64,000 bases of DNA from Paracoccus halophilus (GTDB lineage Bacteria; Pseudomonadota; Alphaproteobacteria; Rhodobacterales; Rhodobacteraceae): the NCBI RefSeq assembly GCF_000763905.1, contig NZ_JRKN01000013.1, positions 25,115-89,114 on the forward strand, read 5' to 3'. Below, in pieces: positions 27,884 to 36,550 of this stretch. The translations under genes were made by a program, and so were the position numbers. How positions within the stretch are numbered: position 1 is the stretch's first letter; each line of letters starts with the position of its first letter. The notes beneath the pieces are model-generated. The model was not told the DNA's origin. It ran no database searches and saw only the letters and a list, made by a program, of their open reading frames with translations.

Positions 27884-29374
27884 TTACTTGCCCTTGGGCA
27901 GCTTGGAGACGAGCGACATGCCGACATCCATGCCCTCGAGCTGAAAGTGGGGTTTCAAATAGAATTTTCCCATGTAGTATCCGGGATTTTCCTCGTCCTC
28001 CACCACTTCGACCTTGGCGCCAGCCAGAGGTTTCTTTGCCTTCTCGCGCTCGGTAGCGCTGTCAGGGTTCCCGGACACATATTTGTTGATCCAGGTTTGC
28101 AACTGGGTCTGCAATTGCAGTCGATCGGGACTCTGACCGATCTTGTCGCGCACCATACACTTAAGATAATGGCTGAATCGTGACACTGCGAAAATATATG
28201 GCAGGCGCGAGGACATATTGTCCGAGGCAGTGGCCTGTTCATCGACGTATTTCTTGGGCCGGTACAGCGTCTGCGCGCCGATAAAGGCGGCCTTGTCGGT
28301 ATGCTTGCGGTGGATCAGGCCGATCAGACCGGCCTTGGACAGTTCCGCCTCGCGGCGGTCGGTAATCGACACTTCGGTCGGGCATTTCAGATCCTTGGAT
28401 CCGTCACCGGTGTCGAAATTATGGGTCGGCAGGTTCAGCACCTCGCCACCCGACTGCACGCCGCGAATCTGCACGGTCCAGCCGTGATCCTTATGCGCGC
28501 GGTTGATGTTCACGGCCATGGCATGGGCCGCGTTCATCCAGGAATATTTCGTGCCGGCATGGCCGTCGGTCTCTTCCTCGAAGTTGAATTCCTCGACCAC
28601 CGAATTCGAGTTCTGGCCATAAGGCTCGCGGGCCAGCACACGCGGCGCGACCAGCGCGACATAGCGCGAGTTTTCCGAATCGCGCAGCCCGTTCCAGGCG
28701 GCGTAATCCGGCGTGTCGAAGATTTCCGACAGATCCGGCGGCGTGCCCAGCTCGGTCCAGCTGTCCATGCCCAGCAGCTCCGGCGCCGCGGCCGAGATGA
28801 ACGGCGCATGCGCCGCCGCCGCCACCTTGGAGATGTCGCGCAGCAGCGACACATCCGCCGTGCCATGGTCGAAATAATAATCCCCGATCAGCGCACCGAA
28901 GGGCTTGCCGCCCAGGGTGCCGAACTCGGCCTCGTAGACGCGCATGTTCAGCGGCGACTTGTCCCATTTCGCGCCGGGATGGCGCCGCATCATCTGCTGC
29001 AGTTCCTTCTTCGAGACGTTCATCACCTTGACGCGCAGCGAGGCGTCCGTCTCGGAGTTGTTCACGGTATAGGCCAGACCGCGCCACGAGGATTCCAGCT
29101 TCTGGAATTCTTCGTTATGGATGACCTCGTTCAGCTGCTCGGTCAGTTTCTGGTCCAGCTTCGACAGCATCGCATCGATGGTGTCGATCACGTCCTCGGC
29201 GATCAGGCTCTGGTCGTCCAGCGCCTCGCGGACCAGCGCCACGACCGCGTTATCGACCTCTTTCGCGGCGACATCGGTGCGCGGCTTGATGGTCTGCTTC
29301 AGAATGTCCGAGAATTCATCCAGCCCGGCAAGGGCTCCGGCTTCGGCGACGCGGGCCTGCGTTTCTTGCGCCAT
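27884..29374 (-). CDS. tssC: T6SS contractile sheath large subunit TssC
   Basis: 496 residues of the TssC (VipB/ImpC) family. The N-terminal helix, the LESSWRGLAYTVNNSE block, FGALIGDYYFDHG and AHAPFISAA are all present. With TssB it forms the cytoplasmic contractile sheath around Hcp. The start overlaps the tssB stop by one base (TGATG), tying their translation together as expected for 1:1 partners. Confidence 0.96.
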   Translation of the reverse strand: MAQETQARVAEAGALAGLDEFSDILKQTIKPRTDVAAKEVDNAVVALVREALDDQSLIAEDVIDTIDAMLSKLDQKLTEQLNEVIHNEEFQKLESSWRGLAYTVNNSETDASLRVKVMNVSKKELQQMMRRHPGAKWDKSPLNMRVYEAEFGTLGGKPFGALIGDYYFDHGTADVSLLRDISKVAAAAHAPFISAAAPELLGMDSWTELGTPPDLSEIFDTPDYAAWNGLRDSENSRYVALVAPRVLAREPYGQNSNSVVEEFNFEEETDGHAGTKYSWMNAAHAMAVNINRAHKDHGWTVQIRGVQSGGEVLNLPTHNFDTGDGSKDLKCPTEVSITDRREAELSKAGLIGLIHRKHTDKAAFIGAQTLYRPKKYVDEQATASDNMSSRLPYIFAVSRFSHYLKCMVRDKIGQSPDRLQLQTQLQTWINKYVSGNPDSATEREKAKKPLAGAKVEVVEDEENPGYYMGKFYLKPHFQLEGMDVGMSLVSKLPKGK

Positions 29375-29895
29375 CAGCTATCCTCTCCGTCAACGGATTT
29401 CCTGTCTTCGCGCTCTGCCAGCGCGGCCATCAGTTCGGGATCGTTCAGCAGCTTGCGGATCTGATCCTGCGCCTTGGGCTTGGAATTCATGTAGCGCTGC
29501 AGATTGGCCAGGTGCTGGCGCGCCTCGAGCAGCTTTTTCAGCGCCGGGATCTGGCGCGCGACCTCGGCCGGGTTGAAGTCGTCCATGCTTTCGAAATTCA
29601 GCGAAACACCCAGCCGGCCCTCGCCATCGCCCAGCTTGTTCTCGACATTGAAAGTGACGCCGGGGGCGACGCTTTTCATGTATTCGTCCAGCGTCGCGGC
29701 GGTCACATCGACAAAGTCGCGCTCTTCCATGTCGGGCTTTTCGACCTGCGAGGCATTGCCCGACAGGTCCGACATCACGCCCAGCACAAAGGGCAGCTCG
29801 ACCATCTTTTCGGAATCGTAGGGGTCTTCGTAGGAAATGTTAACCCGTGGGGGGCGGTTGCGTTTGATAAAATCGGTCGATTTGTCCGAGGCCAT
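29374..29895 (-). CDS. tssB: T6SS contractile sheath small subunit TssB
   Basis: 173 residues of the TssB (VipA/ImpB) family. RPPRVNISYEDPYD near the N-terminus, ELPFVLGVMSDLSGN and a C-terminal helical part are seen. Partner of TssC, overlapping it by one base. It lies 65 bp after tssA; the gap holds no clear terminator. Confidence 0.95.
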   Translation of the reverse strand: MASDKSTDFIKRNRPPRVNISYEDPYDSEKMVELPFVLGVMSDLSGNASQVEKPDMEERDFVDVTAATLDEYMKSVAPGVTFNVENKLGDGEGRLGVSLNFESMDDFNPAEVARQIPALKKLLEARQHLANLQRYMNSKPKAQDQIRKLLNDPELMAALAEREDRKSVDGEDS

Positions 29896-29960
29896 CAGGT
29901 CAATCCTCCACTGCGCAAGGCAAACGTCAAAACAGTCACCGAGTCAATTCCCCGAACAGA

Positions 29961-31289
29961 TCAGGCTTGTCCGGTTGTCTCCGGGGAAGCCAACAATTCA
30001 GCGACGATAGCGTCAAAACGCTTGTCAAGCATTTCCCGGGCTTTTGCAAGCAATAAGGGGATCGGGCTGGCGGGCTCATGCGCATGGAAATATCCCTCGA
30101 CGCCGAGCATTTGCGCGACCAGATCGGCGCGCCGCCGGATCTCGGGGGCGAGGGCGGGCGGGCCGTCATCCGCCGGCCCCGCCGGCCCGTCCAGACCGTT
30201 CCGGGTCAGCGCCTTCAGCCGCTCCATCGGCAGCACGAAGGGGCTGCCCTGACCGATCCGCAGCCGCGCGCCGCCCGCTTCGACCGGCATCAGCACCTCG
30301 ATCGCCTCGACCAGCGGCTTGCCGACCAGATCGCGCGCCTGCGCGACCAGCACCAGCGCCGGGGATGACGGCTCGTGCCCGGCCAGCCACAGCCGCGCGG
30401 CCTCGAGCGCGGCGGCCGCGGCGGCCCGGTCGTCGATCCGCGCCGCCATTGCCGCCGGCACCGCCGCGGCGGGCGGCCCGGCCGGCGCGGCGCCGGGTTC
30501 CGCAGGCGCCGGCGCCGGCTCGGGCCGGGTATCGGCGGACCATGGCCGCAAATCGGGCCGCGCGGCGGCGATCATGCCCTGCATATCCGCCAGCGCCGTG
30601 CGCAGCGCGGCGAAATCGATGGTCAGCGGCCGCTCGGGATGGCTGGCGGCCAGCTGCTGCATGCGGTGCAGCGCGTCCGAGGCCCGGCTCAGCCGGTCAT
30701 GGACCGCGTCCACCGCCTTTTGATTGGCCGCCGCCCGCAGCGGCGCCAGCAGGTCGGCGCCGGCCAGATCGCGCTCGGACGCGCGGGGCTCGGCCTTGCC
30801 GGTCGCGACCATGAAGCGGCGCAGCGTGACCTCGGAATTCGGCAGAAGCGGCAGATGCAGCAGCGGCATCACCACCACCGGCTGGCTGTTCAGCGAATCG
30901 ATGGCCGCGCGCCGCTCGGCCCCCTGCGGGTGCAGCGCGTCGGGCCATTGCGCCATCATCGCGGCCATGTCCTCGAGCGATGCGGCGAAATCCTCGAGCC
31001 GGCCGGCAAGGATCTGGAACCGTGCCAGCAGGCTGACCAGCCGCAGGTCGCGGGTCCGCGCCAGCAGCCCGGCCAGCGCCGCCGTCTCGGCCGGCAGATC
31101 GACCGAGCGCGGATCGAACAGCCGGTCCTCGCGCCCGTCGCCGGCCAGACCGGGGGTGAAATAACGCTCGGGCAGGCGCGATTCGGCCTCGAAATAGTAA
31201 TCCAGAAACTCGGGATCGTCCTGCCGTTCCAGATCGGGCCCGCAGGGCGCCTCGGGCGAAACCGGCTCAAGAAGGTTGAAAGCTGCCAA
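29961..31289 (-). CDS. tssA: T6SS assembly protein TssA (ImpA family)
   Basis: 442 residues. The ImpA N-terminal domain (APCGPDLERQDDPEFL, then Y-F-E-A-E-S-R-L) covers about 1-120. A Pro/Ala-rich linker lies near 255-285, and the C-terminal part (SSPALVLVAQARDLVGKPL, then EPASPIPLLLAKAREML) carries helical repeats seen in TssA proteins. It caps and guides sheath and tube growth. Its stop is 65 bp before tssB. Confidence 0.9.
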   Translation of the reverse strand: MAAFNLLEPVSPEAPCGPDLERQDDPEFLDYYFEAESRLPERYFTPGLAGDGREDRLFDPRSVDLPAETAALAGLLARTRDLRLVSLLARFQILAGRLEDFAASLEDMAAMMAQWPDALHPQGAERRAAIDSLNSQPVVVMPLLHLPLLPNSEVTLRRFMVATGKAEPRASERDLAGADLLAPLRAAANQKAVDAVHDRLSRASDALHRMQQLAASHPERPLTIDFAALRTALADMQGMIAAARPDLRPWSADTRPEPAPAPAEPGAAPAGPPAAAVPAAMAARIDDRAAAAAALEAARLWLAGHEPSSPALVLVAQARDLVGKPLVEAIEVLMPVEAGGARLRIGQGSPFVLPMERLKALTRNGLDGPAGPADDGPPALAPEIRRRADLVAQMLGVEGYFHAHEPASPIPLLLAKAREMLDKRFDAIVAELLASPETTGQA

Positions 31290-31320
31290 ATCGGAACCTC
31301 GTCAACGGGGATGCGCGGGA

Positions 31321-32469
31321 TCAGTCCGGCAAACCCTCGCGATCATGCGCTTTTCGATAGGCCTGCGCAAACAGGCGGATGAATTCGTCCAGGATGCCGT
31401 TTTCGCTGGCGGTCTTGATGTCCCAGCGTGCGACGAACTCGTCCCAGGATCGTGATTTCCGGTTGCCCATCAGCTGCCTGGACTTGATTTCCGCATCGAT
31501 CCGATTGGGTTCCAGATCCTCGACCAGCGCCAGAAGCGCGGGCTGCAGGGCCGCGAACAGGGCGCTCTGGTGGCGGCGCAGGTCCCACAGCGCGGCATCG
31601 AACCCGTCGGCCCCGGTCACGAACCCGGCGCGCGGGCGCAGGAACAGCGCATCCATCGCCTGTTCGGAATCGGGCAGGAATTTCAGCGGATTGTTGTCGG
31701 TCGCGCCGCGCATGGTGCGCTCTCCCGCCCGGGTGAAATGGCGGGCGGCGGCCCGGTCCTGCAAGGCCGCCATGATATGGGTGGTGGCCGTGCGCAGCGC
31801 CTGGCCCATACTGCGGGCCAGATCCTCGGCCGCGACATCGCGGGCATATTCGACCGGCAGGCCCGCCCCTTCGCAAAAGGCGCGCAGGATGGCGGCCGAA
31901 TCGCCGCTGTCGACAGCGCTCGGCGGGGCTTGGGCGGGCACCGCCGCCGGGCTTTGCGGCTTGGGCTCGGGCATGGGAAACGGCACGAAATCCTGCGCGA
32001 AATCCGGCCCGTGGCGCAGGGTCTCGGCCGGGTAGATCTCGATCGGTTCGCGCAGGGCGCCAAGCGCCCAGGGGTCGTCGGTCACCGGCTCGATGACCGG
32101 GTTGTCGACACGATGCGCGGGCAGCGAGCCGGGCGTCATTCCCCCGCCCTGCGGCAGATCGAACAGCGCCACGATCACATATTGCCCGACCTGGAAGCGG
32201 TCGCCATGGGCCAGCGGATGCGGCCCGTCCAGCCGGTGCCGGTGCCCCTGCAGGAAGGTTCCGTTGGTCGAGCGGTCCTGCAGCCACCATTTTCCGCCCT
32301 CGAAGGTGACGTCGAAATGATGCCCCGAGATATAGCGGCTGGCATCGGGCAGGACCCAGTTCATGCCCGGCCGCCGGCCGACCTGGATGCCGTTTTCCGG
32401 CACCAGGATGCTGACCGGGCCGCCATCGTCCAGCACGTGAAAGTTTTCGATCTGAAGCGTCAGGGTCAT
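31321..32469 (-). CDS. tagH: T6SS FHA-domain protein TagH (Fha/ImpI)
   Basis: 382 residues. An N-terminal FHA domain (about 1-105) has the phosphothreonine-binding pattern: GRRPG near 33, S-G-H near 48 and D-R-S-T-N-G-T-F near 66. A low-complexity Pro/Ala linker follows, and a C-terminal helical domain near 190-375 (VTGADGFDAALWDLRRHQ) is typical of T6SS TagH. Fha proteins bind phosphorylated partners made by PpkA and reversed by PppA, which matches the phosphatase at the left edge. Located 6 bp after the first gene of the operon. Confidence 0.9.
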   Translation of the reverse strand: MTLTLQIENFHVLDDGGPVSILVPENGIQVGRRPGMNWVLPDASRYISGHHFDVTFEGGKWWLQDRSTNGTFLQGHRHRLDGPHPLAHGDRFQVGQYVIVALFDLPQGGGMTPGSLPAHRVDNPVIEPVTDDPWALGALREPIEIYPAETLRHGPDFAQDFVPFPMPEPKPQSPAAVPAQAPPSAVDSGDSAAILRAFCEGAGLPVEYARDVAAEDLARSMGQALRTATTHIMAALQDRAAARHFTRAGERTMRGATDNNPLKFLPDSEQAMDALFLRPRAGFVTGADGFDAALWDLRRHQSALFAALQPALLALVEDLEPNRIDAEIKSRQLMGNRKSRSWDEFVARWDIKTASENGILDEFIRLFAQAYRKAHDREGLPD

Positions 32470-32475
32470 GTCATA

Positions 32476-33060
32476 TCAGTAGGCGCGAAACAGCGCCTCG
32501 GCCATATCGAGAAAGCGGGCAAGGTAAAATGACCGGCGCGACAAATCGGCGCGCGCCAGGCAGGACAGCACGGCGCTGTTCAGCGCGACCGGCGTCTTGT
32601 GCGGCGGCGCGCGTTCGGGATCGTTGGGCGCCGGGCCGCCGGTCGACCAGCCCACCGCCAGCGCCAGCAGGATCGAGGGGCTGCGCGACGGCGCCCAGAG
32701 CGCCTCGCGCATGATCTCGTGGCGCAACCGGGTCGAGGGCGCGGCAAGCCATGTCGCGATGCTTTCCATCATCGGCCGTTCATGCGCTTGCAGATGATCC
32801 GCCATCAGGCGCAGACATTCGTAACCCCATCCCGCCGCCGCACTGGGGCTGGCGGCGAATGAGGTGAATGTCACGGCCTCTTCCGGCGTGGTCGAGGCCC
32901 GCAGCCGCGCGAGGAAATGCAGGCCGTTCTCGTCATGACGCGGCCGCAGCTTGACCAGATCGCCCAGTTGCGGAATCGCTGCGAAAAGCTCCGACGGCTC
33001 GGCATCGCGCAACATCCGTTGCGGTGGTCTGGTGGTGTCGAGTCCACGGTCTTCGCTCAT
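32476..33060 (-). CDS. T6SS-linked cytoplasmic protein of unknown function, first gene of the tss operon
   Basis: 194 residues, no signal peptide or membrane segment. Mostly helical, with WGYECLRLMADHL, AIATWLAAPST-like and REALWAPSRSPSILLALAVGW segments. It resembles the small unknown proteins found beside FHA genes in some T6SS clusters (DUF6931-type, a tentative assignment). It lies 6 bp upstream of tagH in the same direction, so a regulatory or assembly role with TagH is the simplest inference. Confidence 0.7.
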   Translation of the reverse strand: MSEDRGLDTTRPPQRMLRDAEPSELFAAIPQLGDLVKLRPRHDENGLHFLARLRASTTPEEAVTFTSFAASPSAAAGWGYECLRLMADHLQAHERPMMESIATWLAAPSTRLRHEIMREALWAPSRSPSILLALAVGWSTGGPAPNDPERAPPHKTPVALNSAVLSCLARADLSRRSFYLARFLDMAEALFRAY

Positions 33061-33119
33061 CGTGATATCGTCCCGGGCTTAAGGGATGGTAAGGGGATGT
33101 TCCTGCCCACGCCCTGCGG

Positions 33120-33148
33120 AATATGAAATTCCTGGCCGAAAGGTGCAA
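33120..33148 (-). promoter_or_regulatory. possible promoter of the main T6SS operon
   Basis: On the minus strand TTGCAC (33148-33143), a 17-bp spacer and CATATT (33125-33120, 4 of 6 to the -10 consensus) lie about 60 bp before the first tss gene. The -35 match is weak. The rest of the 191-bp gap to soxH holds only GC-rich hairpins without a T tract. Confidence 0.3.
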
Positions 33149-33251
33149 CACGAAGTTACGCGGGTCGGCGGCTGCCAGCCATGCCCGGCGGGCGGCCGGG
33201 GAAGGCGCCGGGCGGAACGGCCCGCCGTCGAGCGGACGACGGGCGCGGCTG

Positions 33252-34196
33252 CTATTCGAACTCCATCTCGGAAAAGACGACGCCGGCATTGCGGGTGGCC
33301 AGTTCCTCGAAGGTGTCCATGTATTCCCAGCGGGACTGATCGACGTAATAGGCGCCGGCCAGATCGCCGCCATCCTCGATATGCTGGCCGATCTTCTCGT
33401 GCAGGTCCCTGAGATATTCGGTCGTTCCCCGGCGGATCGTGTCCAGATCGGTCGGCGCCCCGTGGCCGGGTACGATCACCTCGGCGCCCAGGGGTTCGAG
33501 CTTCGTCTCGAAGGTCTCGATCCAGCATGAGGTGCAGGTGCCCTCGAAAATGGGCGGCATGCGTTCCGAAAAGGCGATGTCGCCGGCGATCAGCACCTGT
33601 CGGTCGGGCAGCCAGACCTGCGTGTCGCCCGGCGAATGGGCGGGGCCCAGATGCAGCACCTCGATCCGCGTGTCGCCCATCCGGATCTCCCTGCGGTCGG
33701 TGAATGTCTCGGTCGGCGGAACAATGGTCGTGCCCTCGGCATTCTCGCGGGCATAGGAGCGCAGCGCCTCCAGCCCGCGCGGCCCGTCCAGGTCCAGAAA
33801 CGCCCGCGCCGCATCCTCATGGGCAAGGATCGACACGCCCTGCGCCGCCCAATAGCTGTTGCCCAGCATCGCATGGCCCTGGCCGTTCTCGTTGATGACC
33901 AGCCTGACCGGCTGGTCGGTGAGCTTGCGGATTTCCGCGTGCAGGGCCTCGGCCAGCTTCCAGGACGCGCCGCCATTGACCACGGCCACGCCGTCGCCCG
34001 TCACGACAAAGGACAGGTTGTTGTTGTGGCCGGCGTTTTCATAGGTCGGCGGCTGCGTTGCGCCAATCGCGCTGTAGATGCCCGGCGCGACCTCGACCGG
34101 GCGGTCATAGAGCACCGAGTCCGGATATTTGTCCGACGTGTCGTCGGCCAGCGCGGGAGGGGCCATCAGCAGGGCCAGAAACAGGGCGATTCTCAT
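33252..34196 (-). CDS. soxH: exported metallo-beta-lactamase-fold protein, SoxH-like, with altered first metal motif
   Basis: 314 residues with a signal peptide (LFLALLMAPPALA). MBL-fold layout, but where active hydrolases have HxHxDH this protein has NENGQGH near residue 102. Later ligand positions are kept: AHSPGD near 167, AGD near 184 and VPGHG near 222. Similar SoxH-type proteins accompany sox clusters of Paracoccus, where their role is not settled. The start overlaps the upstream MBL gene by 4 nt, making it the last gene of the soxV-soxW-MBL-MBL unit. The symbol is given by position and similarity only. Confidence 0.72.
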   Translation of the reverse strand: MRIALFLALLMAPPALADDTSDKYPDSVLYDRPVEVAPGIYSAIGATQPPTYENAGHNNNLSFVVTGDGVAVVNGGASWKLAEALHAEIRKLTDQPVRLVINENGQGHAMLGNSYWAAQGVSILAHEDAARAFLDLDGPRGLEALRSYARENAEGTTIVPPTETFTDRREIRMGDTRIEVLHLGPAHSPGDTQVWLPDRQVLIAGDIAFSERMPPIFEGTCTSCWIETFETKLEPLGAEVIVPGHGAPTDLDTIRRGTTEYLRDLHEKIGQHIEDGGDLAGAYYVDQSRWEYMDTFEELATRNAGVVFSEMEFE

Positions 34197-35122
34197 GCGT
34201 CCATCTCCTCGAAACGAAAGGCCGCGCCGTCGCGCGCGATCCGGCCGATGCCGCCCTCCGGGAGGTGATAGCCGAGGATCGTCCAGCCCTCGTCGGCCAG
34301 CCGTGGCAGCAGGGTGCGGCGGGTCGCGGTCGCCTGTTCGGGATCGCTGTCGGTCGAGGTGCCCAGTTCCGGGCGAAAGATCGCGGCTGCCGAGGTGACG
34401 AAATCGCCGGTCACGAAGACCCCCTGCCCCGGCGTGCCGACGGCATAGGACATGTGCCCGGGCGTATGACCCGGCGTCGAAACGGCGCGGATGCCCGGCA
34501 GCACCTCGTCGCCGTCGCCGATCTGGCGGATGCGGTCGCCCACGGCGGTCAGCCGGCGCATGGCGCCGACGGCAAAGGACAGCCATTCCTCGCCGATCGT
34601 CTCGGCCGTTCGGGGATCGGACCAATAGGCGAATTCCGCCGCGCCCATATGCAGCGCGGCATTCGGGAACAGCGGCTCGTCGAACTCGTCCAGCAGGCCC
34701 CACAGATGGTCGGGATGGGCATGGGTGAACAGCACGTCGGTCACATCCCCGGGCGCGATGCCAAGCGCGGCCAGCGCCTCGGGCAGACGGCCGGCGGTCG
34801 GCACGAAATCGGGGCCGGAGCCGGCATCGAACAGGACCACCCGGTCCCCCGTCCGCAGCAGCGTCAGGTTGCACGGGCTGACCACGACGCCCTCGGTCGG
34901 CAGGTCGAACATGTCGAGGATCGCGCCCCGGTCGCCTTCGGGCAGGCGCTCGAGGAAGAAGCCGGCGGGCAGTTCCAGATGACCGTCCGAGAGACTGTCG
35001 ATCCGGACATCCCCCATCGTCATGCTGGTCAAGGCCCAGCCCCGGCGGGCCGCCAAAGGCAGGCCCGCAGTCGCGGCAAGGGCCGCTGTGCCGGTCAGGA
35101 TGAAGCGTCGGCTGATGTTCAT
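34193..35122 (-). CDS. exported metallo-beta-lactamase-fold hydrolase, SoxG-like
   Basis: 309 residues. The N-terminus has a twin-arginine-type pattern (SRRFILTG) and a hydrophobic stretch, so it is probably exported folded. The metal motif THAHPDHLWG near residue 127 is intact, with TPGHTPGH near 208 and GDFVTSA near 226, so a di-zinc hydrolase is likely. P. pantotrophus SoxG is also an MBL protein, but I cannot prove orthology. The start at 35122 is 25 bp after soxW; the stop overlaps soxH. Confidence 0.78.
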   Translation of the reverse strand: MNISRRFILTGTAALAATAGLPLAARRGWALTSMTMGDVRIDSLSDGHLELPAGFFLERLPEGDRGAILDMFDLPTEGVVVSPCNLTLLRTGDRVVLFDAGSGPDFVPTAGRLPEALAALGIAPGDVTDVLFTHAHPDHLWGLLDEFDEPLFPNAALHMGAAEFAYWSDPRTAETIGEEWLSFAVGAMRRLTAVGDRIRQIGDGDEVLPGIRAVSTPGHTPGHMSYAVGTPGQGVFVTGDFVTSAAAIFRPELGTSTDSDPEQATATRRTLLPRLADEGWTILGYHLPEGGIGRIARDGAAFRFEEMDA

Positions 35123-35147
35123 GTTGTCCTCCCCCGTCTCATATCGG

Positions 35148-35699
35148 TTATCGCCCGATGGCCTCGGCCAGCGATCTTCCGCTGTCCGGCCCGTCGGCCC
35201 GCGCCCATTCCAGCAGCGCGACCATCTGGTCGGGGCCAAGCACGCCGGGCAGCACCGCCATCGCGGCGCGGGCGGCATCGGCGCCCTCGGCCGGCTGGCG
35301 CGGCAACAGCATCAGCGTCGGCGTCACCGTGACGCCCCACTTGCCTGCCGCGCGCTTCTCGGTCAGCTCCTCGCCGTCCATGTCGGTGATCCCGGTGCCG
35401 CCGAACAGGTCGATCTGGATCACATCGAAATCCGAGCGGATCAGCGCCTCGACGCGCGGGTCGGTCAGAACCTCGTTATGCAGCTGCGCGCAATAGATGC
35501 AGCCGCGCTGCTCGACGATCAGCATCAGGTGGCGGCCGGCCGCGACGGCCTCGGCATTGTCCTCGGCCAGGATCTTGAAGCTGTCCTTGAGCCAGTCGGG
35601 CTTGTGCAGACCGTCATCGCCCATCGGCACCTCGGCCGCGGCCGGCTGGAACAGGCCCAGTGTCAGCATCAGGACGGAAAGGGGGGAAATCCGTATCAT
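35148..35699 (-). CDS. soxW: periplasmic thioredoxin SoxW
   Basis: 183 residues: signal peptide (ending near AAAE) and a thioredoxin fold with the active-site CIYC near residue 66 and the cis-proline segment VTPTLML near 133. SoxW receives electrons from SoxV across the membrane in Paracoccus. It overlaps soxV by 4 nt, matching that partnership. SoxS has the same CIYC motif, so the two thioredoxins share an unusual active site. Confidence 0.85.
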   Translation of the reverse strand: MIRISPLSVLMLTLGLFQPAAAEVPMGDDGLHKPDWLKDSFKILAEDNAEAVAAGRHLMLIVEQRGCIYCAQLHNEVLTDPRVEALIRSDFDVIQIDLFGGTGITDMDGEELTEKRAAGKWGVTVTPTLMLLPRQPAEGADAARAAMAVLPGVLGPDQMVALLEWARADGPDSGRSLAEAIGR

Positions 35700-36433
35700 C
35701 TCAGCGTCGCGCTCCAGTCGAAGTTTTCGATCATGACGGCGGCAATGCGATTGACGCTGTCGGTGGCAATCAGGACGGCAAACAGGATCAGCATGGCGCC
35801 CATGCCGCGCTCGACCCAGCCAAGGGCGCGACGATGGCGGCCCACCCAGGACAGGAAGGGCCGCGCGAACAGCGCCGCCAGCACGAACGGCAGCGTCATC
35901 GCCAGGCCATAGACCAGAAGCAGCGCGCCCCCGCGCCACAGATCGTCCTGCCCCGAGGCGACGAACAGGATCGCCGCAAGCGCCGGGCCGACGCAGGGCG
36001 TCCAGCCGAAACCGAAGGCCAGACCCATGAGATAGGCGCCCGCCAGCGAAGCCGGGTCGCCGCCGGCCTCGATCCGGGCTTCGCGATACAGCAGCGGGAT
36101 GCGGATCAGGCCCAGGAAATGCAGACCAAAGCCCGCGAGGATCGCCGCCGCCAGCCAGGACAGTTCGGTCCGCCAGCGCGCGAAGGCCGAACCCAGCACG
36201 GTCGCCCCCAGCCCCAGCAGGACAAAGATCGTCGTCACGCCCAGGGCAAAGGCCACGGCCCCGATCACCAGCCGCCGCTGCGCGCCCGGCCGCAGGCCGC
36301 CCTCGGCCCGCAGATCGCCCATCGAGATGCCGGCCAGATAGCACAGGTAGAACGGCACCATCGGCAGGATGCAGGGGGACAGGAACGACAGAAGGCCGGC
36401 GATGATCGCCCCGCCATACGAGATATCGGGCAT
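35696..36433 (-). CDS. soxV: membrane thiol-electron transporter SoxV (CcdA family)
   Basis: 245 residues with six predicted membrane helices. The two conserved cysteines of the CcdA/DsbD core are present: FLSPCILPMVPFY near residue 20 and GFGWTPCVGPAL near 143. It moves reducing power from cytoplasmic thioredoxin to SoxW and thereby keeps SoxYZ active. First gene of the minus-strand unit; divergent from soxS across a 117-bp AT-enriched gap. The name SoxV rather than CcdA rests on its place beside soxW and soxS. Confidence 0.87.
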   Translation of the reverse strand: MPDISYGGAIIAGLLSFLSPCILPMVPFYLCYLAGISMGDLRAEGGLRPGAQRRLVIGAVAFALGVTTIFVLLGLGATVLGSAFARWRTELSWLAAAILAGFGLHFLGLIRIPLLYREARIEAGGDPASLAGAYLMGLAFGFGWTPCVGPALAAILFVASGQDDLWRGGALLLVYGLAMTLPFVLAALFARPFLSWVGRHRRALGWVERGMGAMLILFAVLIATDSVNRIAAVMIENFDWSATLR

Positions 36434-36480
36434 TCTCTCCCTCCCATGGCCCCCGGCCACCGGGCGGGAACATTCATTCA

Positions 36481-36496
36481 TTGTAATGCTTGCATT
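36481..36496. promoter_or_regulatory. candidate SoxR operator between soxV and soxS
   Basis: TTGTAATGCTT at 36481 matches TTGTATTGCTT at 39083 (soxR-soxX gap) in 10 of 11 positions. It overlaps a perfect inverted repeat, AATGC-TT-GCATT, at 36485-36496. Two sox intergenic regions sharing a motif suggests a common regulator, and ArsR-type SoxR is the only one encoded here. Confidence 0.42.
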
Positions 36497-36550
36497 TTTA
36501 TCGGCAAGCCCGCAGACTGCCGGGCGGATCACTTTTCGCCGAGGCCGAAC

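Noticed and set aside
1..33060. Recently acquired mobile island
   Set aside because: No integrase, transposase, tRNA end or direct repeat was seen, and base composition appears to match the flanking housekeeping genes.
33061..33251. Terminator after soxH
   Set aside because: GC-rich hairpins exist (for example GGCGG/CCGCC), but none is followed by a run of T.
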